Origin: Bacteroidaceae bacterium
GTDB taxonomy: Bacteria; Bacteroidota; Bacteroidia; Bacteroidales; Bacteroidaceae
Length of the DNA stretch: 34,957 nucleotides
Direction: 5' to 3'
NCBI GenBank assembly: GCA_017650085.1
Contig: JAGCFN010000157.1
Location: 1-34,957 of the forward strand
Shown: one piece after another, positions 18,601-25,192 of the stretch
Position numbering within the stretch: position 1 is the stretch's first letter
Layout of the letters: the number at the start of each line of letters is the position of its first letter
Made by a program: the position numbers and the translations under genes
Notes under the pieces: generated by a model
Told to the model about the DNA's origin: nothing
The model's database searches: none
Seen by the model: only the letters and a program-made list of their open reading frames with translations

Positions 18601-19547
18601 CAAAGGTGACGGTAACTGCAGGCGACAAAGAGACAATTCTGGATGTGCCTTATTTCACAGGCCGTGCTGCCGAGCCGCCTTCTTGCACAACTTTGACTGA
18701 AAACTACCGCAAAGAGAACATCGTCTTTGCCTCGTCTCATGCTCACAATGTATCGAGCAAGACGAACCAAGTCATGCAGATGCTCTACATATATAAATAT
18801 GGTATAGAGCTTCCTGAAGGAGTTGACCAGATTACAATCAACTCTTCCGACCGCAAGACGTTCCTCTTTGCTGCCACAGTTGCTCCCAATCATTGTGACG
18901 ATGTTGTTCCCTTTGCACCTCTCACTACTGAAATAGAGCCGAATGAAGCGAACAAAAGCGAATGGGAAGAAGGTTGGTCTGACCGTTTGGTGCCTAAGAG
19001 CGTTACTGCTTCGCATCAGATCAACACCAACGAAGCTGCTCGCTATGCCAACGATTTAGACCCGACTACCAAATGGTGTGTTGGAGGTTCGCAGAGTCAG
19101 ACGCCATACCTGCAATACATACTGAAGGATACAGCTGTCGTGAATCGTTGGATGGTGCTTGGTGCGGCTCGAGAGAGTGGCGGTTATGTTGCCAAGTCCT
19201 TCAAACTTCAGTATCAGGCTGAGGATGGAACTTGGGTTGATGCCGACATCGTGGAAGGCAACCAGATGAATAAGGTCATCCGTACTTTGCCGCAACCTAT
19301 CACAACAACTAGAGTCCGCTTGCAGATGATACATGGCGAGCAAGGTGATGGCTATACTACTCGCATTTACGAATTCACCGTCTTTGGTTACCTCAAGAGC
19401 GAAGATCCAGTAGGTCTTGATGCGATCCATCAAGAGGAGAACGAGGAAGGGACAGATGTCTATAACCTTGCAGGCCAGCGTGTTAGCAACACCAATCAGC
19501 AAGGAATTTACGTCAAGAAAGGGAAGACGTTCAGCGTCTCACGTTAA
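15699..19547 (+). CDS. Secreted GH38 alpha-mannosidase with discoidin-like domain and type IX sorting tail
   Basis: This encodes 1282 residues, with a signal peptide about 1-21. GH38 signatures are 'THLDTQWNWD' (33-42; His34 and Asp36 bind zinc), 'DCFGFSYALPSLM' (Asp148, nucleophile) and 'QQHHDGLTGTS' (about 367-377, zinc His). The family removes alpha-linked mannose with retention, classically from N-glycans. After the catalytic and beta-sandwich domains, about 1100-1230 looks like an F5/8-type C (discoidin/CBM32-like) domain ('ARYANDLDPTTKWCVGG'). The end 'VYNLAGQRVSNTNQQGIYV' is a T9SS sorting tail, placing the enzyme at the cell surface. It pairs functionally with the GH92 mannosidase encoded in the opposing operon. 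Confidence 0.93.
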   Translation: MKIRKIATSALLLCSAIVCKAEEEKTFFLISNTHLDTQWNWDVKTTISEYVKNTLFDNMALMAKYPDFQLNYEGAIKYMWMKEYYPTEFEQMKNYIRNGQWHVSGMSIDASDVMMSSAESILHSMLYANRFYKKEFGVRGGFDVMLPDCFGFSYALPSLMRHAGQKGFHSAKLGWGSSAYNSLPHFGVWQGVDGSKVYAVYKPGAYDAHEDWNKDLTNDADILNKIKTNISESGIPVAVKYVGPRSDHGGALRDDPDDDGENTPYWLSYNVQKEDGAVKVRLVSPDEFFQYMEDHDNGQYKVWNGELPMKTHGVGAYTSWGALKLWNRKNELMADAAEKASSLAMWLNAREYPSQQLQDAWVRTLWQQHHDGLTGTSILSANDYSYNEYYLANRAFAQELSTSAGAVIQMMDTQTEGTPIVVYNPLSHERTDIVEGSVYCSRYQNFVRVLDPDGNEVLSQVLKYDFSTQRLHFIFAATVPSLGYAVYEARVGEKSTLTSDLTFENSGSSKRMANGRYRVSVNSNGDINNLYDIKNSRTLINSAVRQQLIYDHEDAWPAWEISYTDVCLSPSSFVSKNVEIELVEDGPLRKSLRVKRQQEGSTFIQYIRMNAVNDRVECVNEVDWQTYERMLKVNFPFPTALKNDKTTYDISLGTISRGIRSSDEYEVCGHQWADQSNASNSYGVSILSDCKYGWDKPSNTSLRLTLLRTPSCKSYNHQANMDLGPNKFTYALLPHEGGWSKQTQMQAGQLNQPLIAFVAPKHPGILLGRRVDFFSLSTDKVAIKVLKKAEDTDEFIVRVYEWTGEDQQDVRLSFPLPISSAREVNGIEEDIPGGECTIVDGKLSFDIKRYQPKTFAIRVPMMVSITYGGEDEINHPGYPLALPYNIDLMSYDSAKGNAATNYTYAYPAELIPDTLVCDNMDFVMGPRTNSEKNVLRLSTAQTISLPSWVNENKYKLYLLLASPTEAGAKVTVTAGDKETILDVPYFTGRAAEPPSCTTLTENYRKENIVFASSHAHNVSSKTNQVMQMLYIYKYGIELPEGVDQITINSSDRKTFLFAATVAPNHCDDVVPFAPLTTEIEPNEANKSEWEEGWSDRLVPKSVTASHQINTNEAARYANDLDPTTKWCVGGSQSQTPYLQYILKDTAVVNRWMVLGAARESGGYVAKSFKLQYQAEDGTWVDADIVEGNQMNKVIRTLPQPITTTRVRLQMIHGEQGDGYTTRIYEFTVFGYLKSEDPVGLDAIHQEENEEGTDVYNLAGQRVSNTNQQGIYVKKGKTFSVSR

Positions 19548-19551
19548 CTTT

Positions 19552-19639
19552 GCAAACATCACGTGTTAAAATGCCCAACATCACGTGTTAAAATGGCAAA
19601 CATCACGTGCCACATTTGCAAACGACACGAGTGTTGCTG
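19552..19639 (+). repeat. 22-nt tandem repeat array D (4 units)
   Basis: Units begin at 19552, 19574, 19596 and 19618. Their core is a distinct variant, GCAAACATCACGTGTTAAAA, containing the palindrome CACGTG. The array fills nearly the whole 93-nt gap between the convergent stop codons of the GH38 gene (19547) and the NagB-like gene (19641). No conventional terminator is visible there. Confidence 0.9.
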
Positions 19640-19640
19640 T

Positions 19641-20366
19641 TTATAGAGAAGAAGCGGCAGCGGCATCGAGCAGTACCTCACAATGTGGATGGCGTTGAAG
19701 GATGGAGGCAGGAATATCGGTGGTGACAGGGCCACGCAGTACTTGGCTCACAATCTTTGCTTTGGCAGTTCCCTTGACAACCAGTATGATACGACGAGTT
19801 TGCATAATGTCCGACAGTCCCAACGTGACACCTCCAAGGGAATGTTCGGCAGACATGCTCATCTCCCTGCGTATGCGAGTTTCCAAAGCATGGTCCATGC
19901 TGCCCGTTCCAACTGTACTCTCAAAAGGAGCTCCTGGCTGATTGAATCCAAGATGCCCGTTCTCGCCTAAGCCTAAGATGAGCAAGTCAATGCCTCCTCT
20001 TTGTTGTAGTTTCTCCATGAAGTGTTGGCAATCAGTTTCCAAGTCGTCGCTCTGTGTGGGTAGCATCAGGAAATGATCTTCATCGGTTCCCAGCCCATCG
20101 ATGATCTCGGACTTGAGCATCGTGTAGCACGCCCCAGAATAAGAGCGAGGGACTCCTGTCACTTCATCCACGCCGAAGAATGTGACACGACTGGCATCAA
20201 AAGGCTGGTCGCGATGAATCTCTACTACCAGCCGATGCATGTTGCCTGTAGTACGGCCCGTTGAAAGTCCTATCACACTTTCCGGCTTTTTCCTGATCTG
20301 CTGAACAATTCTCTCAGCACCAGCAAGGTCAAAAGCCTGTTCGTTTCTTTCTATGTGTATTGTCAT
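19641..20366 (-). CDS. nagB: Glucosamine/galactosamine-6-phosphate isomerase (NagB-like)
   Basis: This encodes about 241 residues. ATG 20366 is chosen over the ORF's upstream start at 20399 because it follows the GH9 stop by 25 nt and begins at the conserved 'MTIHIERNEQAF'. Family landmarks are 'GLSTGRTTG' (33-41, phosphate loop), 'FFGVDEVTGVP' (64-74, Asp of the active site) and 'LGLGENGHLGFNQPG' (131-145). In Escherichia coli NagB the last motif is DGHIAFNEP; here the Glu is Gln, an unusual change, while Asn at the first position is common in other NagB/AgaI proteins. It could act on galactosamine-6-phosphate instead. It is the last gene of the minus-strand glycan operon and would feed released amino sugars into glycolysis. 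Confidence 0.8.
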   Translation of the reverse strand: MTIHIERNEQAFDLAGAERIVQQIRKKPESVIGLSTGRTTGNMHRLVVEIHRDQPFDASRVTFFGVDEVTGVPRSYSGACYTMLKSEIIDGLGTDEDHFLMLPTQSDDLETDCQHFMEKLQQRGGIDLLILGLGENGHLGFNQPGAPFESTVGTGSMDHALETRIRREMSMSAEHSLGGVTLGLSDIMQTRRIILVVKGTAKAKIVSQVLRGPVTTDIPASILQRHPHCEVLLDAAAASSL

Positions 20367-20391
20367 GACTTCTATTTTTGGGAGGGGGAGT

Positions 20392-22797
20392 CTATTCATA
20401 TTCAGCGATGAGCGACAGGAACTTCCCTGCCGAGGTCACCCATACCTCTTTGTAGCAAGCGTTGTTCGTTTGGGGCCAATAAGGCACGTCCTCGTTGCCG
20501 AAAGAGCGTATGCCTACAGGTATTTCGCCCGTTATCTCGCCTGAAGAGAAGCTGTCCAGAGACGGGTAGCGATGTCCTTCACCATAGATGAGTGACTGGC
20601 AGAAAGGATTCTTACCTACAGTCCAGTAGAGTTGTTCCAGTCCTATTTGGCAGAGAGTTTCGTCCTTCAGATAATGTCCGCACATTGCAGCACCTTTTCC
20701 TGTGGAAAGGATGATGGCCTCGTTGCCATTGAAGATGCTGAAACTCATGGGGAAACGGTGCAGGTAGTGCGTCTCGTCAATCTTCTCTCCACAGTGCAAT
20801 TGGCGGTCGAAGAGTTGTTGGGCATTGCTTGGCGAGAAGATGTGCAGGGAATGGAAACCTTCAGAGTCTTCATACTCTTTAGCCTGCCATATTCCTGAGG
20901 ATATCATGCCGTAAGGTTCAGTATAAGGCATTAAGCGTTTCAGATAGTCGGCATATCGGTGGATAGCATCATTCCATTGCGGAGCATCTGGATGCGAAGG
21001 CTGGGACTTGCACAATGCAATAAGTGCTTGAGGAAAGAGTTGGTCGCGCGACTGATGAACGAAATGGACAGGGGCGCGTCGTGTCGTATCGCGATAAAAA
21101 TAGCCCGAAAAGCCCTCTTTTTCTTGGCATTTCAAGACATAGCAAATGCTTGAAGTTGCCAATTCGGCATAAGTTGAATCGCCTGTCAAGAGATAGAGTA
21201 GAGTGGCCGACCAACTTCTGGCAGCTTGGAACAGAGAGGGAGAGGTGTTGTAAGTGTGCTCCATGATGTGTGGGAAATGGTCGTAACCATCACGCTGGAA
21301 CTTCTTCTCTGCAAAATGGAAATCCTCTGTCGCTGCTTTGGCAAGGTTGTCGTGGAGAGAGGAGGAAGGCAGGGCCTTTGCTGCAAAGGCTTCGTAAGCG
21401 GCATAGAGATAATTGTCGAAGGCATTGTCTTGCTTGCGAACGGTATGGATGTCATCATAAGTCCCGGTTTGGGAGTCCGTCCAATGAAGCAGACCCAAAC
21501 TGCTGGCTCGGAATCCGTCGCCAAAGCGGCAGCGCAGTACGAAGCGAAAACCCCATTCTGCTTCCTCGAGCAATCGTTTGGCTAAAAGGGGATGGGAGTC
21601 TTTGTTATGGAGATAAGCCTCGAGCAACGAATAAGCCACATCGGCTGTCTGCAAGGTTTGTTGCGAGAGGTCGCCAGCGTCGTGCCAGCCTCCACCATAA
21701 CAAATCTCCTTACCTGCATGGTCACAGAAAACATCTTGATGGCAGACTCCGTGAATGCCGGGAACCTCGTAGCCGCAACGTTGGCAAAAGATGAAATTGA
21801 GCAACCGCCATTGTGTGTCGAGGAAGGCATCATCCGAGATAAGGAAAGGCTCCGTCACGGTTTCCCCAAGTTTGAGTCGATAATGCCCTGACTTATTGAA
21901 ACTGGAGAAGTCCAGCACTTTGAAGTTTCCCAAAGAGGTACGTTTGGGTTCTGCTTTGCCAGTAAAACATACCTTTCCGCTTTTCTCATCAATTAGCGAG
22001 AAGGTTCCTCCTAAACTGTTGTCCGCAACAGCCGTCTTGCGTCCCTTTGCCAGATATCCTGTAGAAGAATAGGCGATGCATCCTGGTTGGATGTCCCATC
22101 CAATCTCTTTCGGAGTGTTCTCCACTTGCTCTAAACGCAGGTTACGCAGTACGTAGGAGATGCTGTCGCACAATGCTCCGTTCTTCCCCTTCAGGTCTGT
22201 GTATAATGTGAGACTCATTACGGAATCACGCTCCAAACCGCTTATGTCGTATACAACGGTGTTCCACTTGTTGTTGGTCAGGTTGATGAGATGGGCTCCC
22301 AGCATATTGGGGTGAGCATTCTGCAGGACCGCGTTCAGATTCATAACCATAACACCTCGGCAAATGGGCTTTACCTCCATGACTATCCTGGTGAATTTGC
22401 GCAGATCACGCCCGTTCATGTTCAGCGACAAACTGGCCCTGCCGAAGGTGGCATAGTCAGGGTCATTGTTGGGCCCTTTAGCTCTTTCTCCAGTATGGAC
22501 GGGAACAATCAGGCACAACCCGCTGTCTGCGATGCATTCCATCTTCCCAAAGCCTTCGTGCCGCCATCTATAAATGGTGTTGTCGAGAGGAATCGCTTCG
22601 GAATGCAGCACTGGTTGTCTGAGTTGGCTTGTCTCCATCGAACGGCTGTCATCTAATGGCAAAGGGATGTGCAGCATGTTGCTCGAACGGATTTCCTTGT
22701 CCAAACTGCCGCTCAAGGAATGGCGTGGCGAACAACTTGTCAAGTAGAGTTGTACCCCTACAAGGATCAATGCTGAGATGAGAAGAATGCGTTTCAC
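20392..22797 (-). CDS. GH9 family glycosidase lipoprotein
   Basis: This 801-residue protein has a lipoprotein signal ending 'LYLTSC' (Cys22). Order: a beta-rich, carbohydrate-binding-like N-terminal region (about 70-225), an Ig-like domain typical of GH9 enzymes (about 235-320), and an (alpha/alpha)6 barrel. 'GGGWHDAGD' (368-376) carries the two Asp of the GH9 catalytic base site. The C-terminal acid region includes 'NNACYKEVW' near residue 780. Most GH9 proteins are beta-1,4-glucanases, but the family also includes exo-beta-glucosaminidases. Sitting 25 nt upstream of a NagB-like gene, the latter is a real possibility. It lies 43 nt after the GH43 gene in the same operon. Confidence 0.9.
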   Translation of the reverse strand: MKRILLISALILVGVQLYLTSCSPRHSLSGSLDKEIRSSNMLHIPLPLDDSRSMETSQLRQPVLHSEAIPLDNTIYRWRHEGFGKMECIADSGLCLIVPVHTGERAKGPNNDPDYATFGRASLSLNMNGRDLRKFTRIVMEVKPICRGVMVMNLNAVLQNAHPNMLGAHLINLTNNKWNTVVYDISGLERDSVMSLTLYTDLKGKNGALCDSISYVLRNLRLEQVENTPKEIGWDIQPGCIAYSSTGYLAKGRKTAVADNSLGGTFSLIDEKSGKVCFTGKAEPKRTSLGNFKVLDFSSFNKSGHYRLKLGETVTEPFLISDDAFLDTQWRLLNFIFCQRCGYEVPGIHGVCHQDVFCDHAGKEICYGGGWHDAGDLSQQTLQTADVAYSLLEAYLHNKDSHPLLAKRLLEEAEWGFRFVLRCRFGDGFRASSLGLLHWTDSQTGTYDDIHTVRKQDNAFDNYLYAAYEAFAAKALPSSSLHDNLAKAATEDFHFAEKKFQRDGYDHFPHIMEHTYNTSPSLFQAARSWSATLLYLLTGDSTYAELATSSICYVLKCQEKEGFSGYFYRDTTRRAPVHFVHQSRDQLFPQALIALCKSQPSHPDAPQWNDAIHRYADYLKRLMPYTEPYGMISSGIWQAKEYEDSEGFHSLHIFSPSNAQQLFDRQLHCGEKIDETHYLHRFPMSFSIFNGNEAIILSTGKGAAMCGHYLKDETLCQIGLEQLYWTVGKNPFCQSLIYGEGHRYPSLDSFSSGEITGEIPVGIRSFGNEDVPYWPQTNNACYKEVWVTSAGKFLSLIAEYE

Positions 22798-22840
22798 TCG
22801 TGAAAATGATGGTGCGAAAATGCTAAATCAGAAACTTCGT

Positions 22841-24103
22841 TCATTTGTGGAGTTCCATCAAGCGTTGGTACTCGTTTTCTGTGATAGGAATGACGGTGCC
22901 GTGCCGAGGTGTGAAAGCACCCTCGGTAGCGGTGTTCTTGCGGAACTTGAACTGGTAGAGGTCTTGCGAAGAGCAGAACTGATAGTGCCCGTTCACATAG
23001 CAGTCGTACATGAGAATCCAGTCGTCACTGTTGATGAGGCGAAAGACGCCTGCTCCCTCCACGGCTTCCCTGGTTTGCTGCAAAGTACCTGACGGTGCTC
23101 CCCATTGACTGCCTTCCTTTCCGAGGGGAGCAGTGAGGCTGGTGGTTGTGACTTCGCAGATTCCGCCAGCTCCTTCGTTCTTGTAGAAAGCGTGATAGAG
23201 CCCGTCGTTTTCATTGAAGACGATGTTCATGTCGATGGTGGCATCGCCCCGGTCGTAGAAATAGGTGGGTTCACTTTCCAAGTCGGTGAAATCCTTGTTG
23301 GCGTAGGCATAGAATACCTTGTCGTAGGGCACTTTGCCATCGTTTGTCAGGATTGAGAAGTAGATGAGATACTTCTTGGCAACGGGGTCGTAGATGGTTT
23401 CCGGAGCCCATACGCGAGTTACGTTGGCAAGATAGGTGCCGGCATAGCGTGTGGGGAAATGTACGGTACTTGTCTGCCAATTGATGAGGTCTTCGGAGCG
23501 CATGAGAACCATGCCCCGATTGCTGCTCCAACCAAGCGCACAACGCATATCTGTCGCAACCATATAGAAGCGTCCGTCTTCTCCACGAAGGATGTGCGGG
23601 TCGCGCAGTCCTCCCATGACGGTAATGCCTTTTGCGCTGACAACGGGTTTGCCTTCGTTGACTACTGTGTAGTTGTAACCGTCATCGGAAACGGCATAGT
23701 AGATGTTCTCGTCGCTGTTGCTGGGGAAGAAGGTGAAGAGATAGTGCGAATAGGGACTGTCCTTCTTGTGGACAAAGACTTTGAAGGTCTTTTTGGCCGT
23801 CGATTCTCCCTTTGTCAAGGTTGCGGTGAGGGTGACGCGTTTGCGGGTTCTTTTGGGAGTGCCGACCACTTTCCCCTCGTTCGAGAGCAGTTTGGTATTG
23901 CCGGACTGCCAAGTAATGGTGGAGCCGTAAGAGCCTTTGGTGGGGAGTTCGACGCCTTCATAGAGGTTGTTGATGCTGCTTGGCAGCGTCAGCTCGGCAA
24001 GGTCCTTATAGAGGGCATCCTTGTTGCCGTCTTCTGCGAGTAAGGGCATGGCCATGCAGACAATCAGGGCATATCCGAGCACCAGTTGATGTGTGCGTTT
24101 CAT
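22841..24103 (-). CDS. GH43 family glycosidase with N-terminal Ig-like domain
   Basis: This 420-residue protein has a signal peptide 1-23. Residues about 35-112 form a bacterial Ig-like domain ('GSTITWQSGNTKLLSNEGKV'). A five-bladed propeller follows, with GH43 features: 'GGLRDPHIL' (catalytic base Asp168), 'DATIDMNIV' (central Asp) and 'EGAGVFRL' (acid Glu, about residue 352). Likely arabinofuranosidase or xylosidase/galactosidase-type activity on side chains; the specificity cannot be assigned. It lies 12 nt after the flavodoxin-like gene and 43 nt before GH9, within the minus-strand operon. Confidence 0.88.
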   Translation of the reverse strand: MKRTHQLVLGYALIVCMAMPLLAEDGNKDALYKDLAELTLPSSINNLYEGVELPTKGSYGSTITWQSGNTKLLSNEGKVVGTPKRTRKRVTLTATLTKGESTAKKTFKVFVHKKDSPYSHYLFTFFPSNSDENIYYAVSDDGYNYTVVNEGKPVVSAKGITVMGGLRDPHILRGEDGRFYMVATDMRCALGWSSNRGMVLMRSEDLINWQTSTVHFPTRYAGTYLANVTRVWAPETIYDPVAKKYLIYFSILTNDGKVPYDKVFYAYANKDFTDLESEPTYFYDRGDATIDMNIVFNENDGLYHAFYKNEGAGGICEVTTTSLTAPLGKEGSQWGAPSGTLQQTREAVEGAGVFRLINSDDWILMYDCYVNGHYQFCSSQDLYQFKFRKNTATEGAFTPRHGTVIPITENEYQRLMELHK

Positions 24104-24115
24104 GGTCTTGCTGTT

Positions 24116-24916
24116 TTATTCTCTTACAACTTCTGTAAACTCGGGCTTCGCACCTTCTTCTTTGTTGACAGTCACGAAGATGGTCGAGGTGCTCTCTTGT
24201 CCGTCGAAGCCGATGCTTTTTGCCGTGAACTTGTAGTCCGTGCTCTCTTCCGTCTCGCGCTTGCCTACAGTAACAGGTGTACCGAGTGGGAACTGATAGT
24301 TTGAACAAGCTGCATCGAAGACGAGGCTATCCTCTTGAGTCAAAGGAACCTGCTCGCCATAGTCGGGCAAGGGCGCGATGTTCCCCTTCTTGTAGCCGTT
24401 CTCAATGAGGAAGCGGTTGAGTTCTTTCGGAGCAGCCCCGATTCTTGCTTGACGCACACCATAACCCTGGCGGATGTCGGCTTTCGGCAGGGCCTCTTTG
24501 AGGTTTTTCCACGAAGCGCCACCTCCGCTGCCGAAGGTGCAGAAGGGCACAACGGTTTTGCCTGCAAAGTCGTTCTCCTTGACCAGAGTGGCGACGGGCA
24601 TGGCATAAGTGCCGAACCAGATGGGATAGCCGATGAAGATGACGTCGTAGTCAGCCAGGTTAGCCTGAATGGGATTGAGCTCTGGCAGCTCGCCGCTTTC
24701 CATTTCCACTCGACAGCGGTCTATTGTTGCTTGGAAGTCACCGTCGTAGGGATTCACAGCTTCGATGCGTTCTATGTCGGCATCGAGTTGTTTCTGCAGT
24801 TCCTCGGCTACGGCTTGCGTCGTGCCAGTCTGGGAGTAATAGAGCACCAACACCTTTTGCTTGGTGCAACTTGTCAGGATAGAAGCCATCATGGCTAACA
24901 ACATGAACTTTTTCAT
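24116..24916 (-). CDS. Flavodoxin-like lipoprotein with C-terminal extension
   Basis: This encodes about 266 residues. ATG 24916 is chosen because it begins the lipoprotein signal 'MKKFMLLAMMASILTSC' (Cys17); the longer frame overlaps the upstream TSCPD gene. The flavodoxin fold follows: 'VLVLYYSQTGTTQAVAEEL' (FMN phosphate loop), 'DVIFIGYPIWFGTYAMPV' and 'FCTFGSGGGASW'. About 85 residues are appended after the fold, with a strand-rich pattern of unknown role. A lipid-anchored flavodoxin would act outside the cytoplasm, which is unusual. It lies 14 nt after the TSCPD gene and 12 nt before GH43. Its place in a glycosidase operon is unexplained. Confidence 0.82.
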   Translation of the reverse strand: MKKFMLLAMMASILTSCTKQKVLVLYYSQTGTTQAVAEELQKQLDADIERIEAVNPYDGDFQATIDRCRVEMESGELPELNPIQANLADYDVIFIGYPIWFGTYAMPVATLVKENDFAGKTVVPFCTFGSGGGASWKNLKEALPKADIRQGYGVRQARIGAAPKELNRFLIENGYKKGNIAPLPDYGEQVPLTQEDSLVFDAACSNYQFPLGTPVTVGKRETEESTDYKFTAKSIGFDGQESTSTIFVTVNKEEGAKPEFTEVVRE

Positions 24917-24930
24917 TTTCTTGTGTGTTT

Positions 24931-25185
24931 TTATTGTTTCTTGATTTCTTCCAACGCTCTGCAAAGCTGATCGGGGCAGGAAGTCTGTTTTGTGCCACAA
25001 CGGATGCCGTTGATTTTCTGGATGACATCGTCAACCTTTTGTCCTGTAACGAGTCGGCAGATGCCTTGCAGATTGCCGTTGCATCCGCCCACGAAAAACA
25101 CTTGCTGGATGATGTCGTTGTCATCCACTGTCACATCAATCAGTTGTGAGCAAGTTCCTTGAGTTTGATACTGAATGTGTTTCAT
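24931..25185 (-). CDS. TSCPD domain protein, small Cys-rich
   Basis: This 84-residue protein contains the defining 'TSCPD' sequence at 68-72 and six cysteines (12, 35, 43, 63, 70, 75), including 'FVGGCNGNLQGIC' and 'RCGTKQTSCPDQLC'. This is the standalone small family also found as the C-terminal domain of some class II ribonucleotide reductases. A metal- or redox-linked role is likely, but no function is established. It sits 7 nt downstream of GH92 and directly before the flavodoxin-like gene, so the two may be a redox pair. Confidence 0.88.
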   Translation of the reverse strand: MKHIQYQTQGTCSQLIDVTVDDNDIIQQVFFVGGCNGNLQGICRLVTGQKVDDVIQKINGIRCGTKQTSCPDQLCRALEEIKKQ

Positions 25186-25192
25186 TTTCTTT

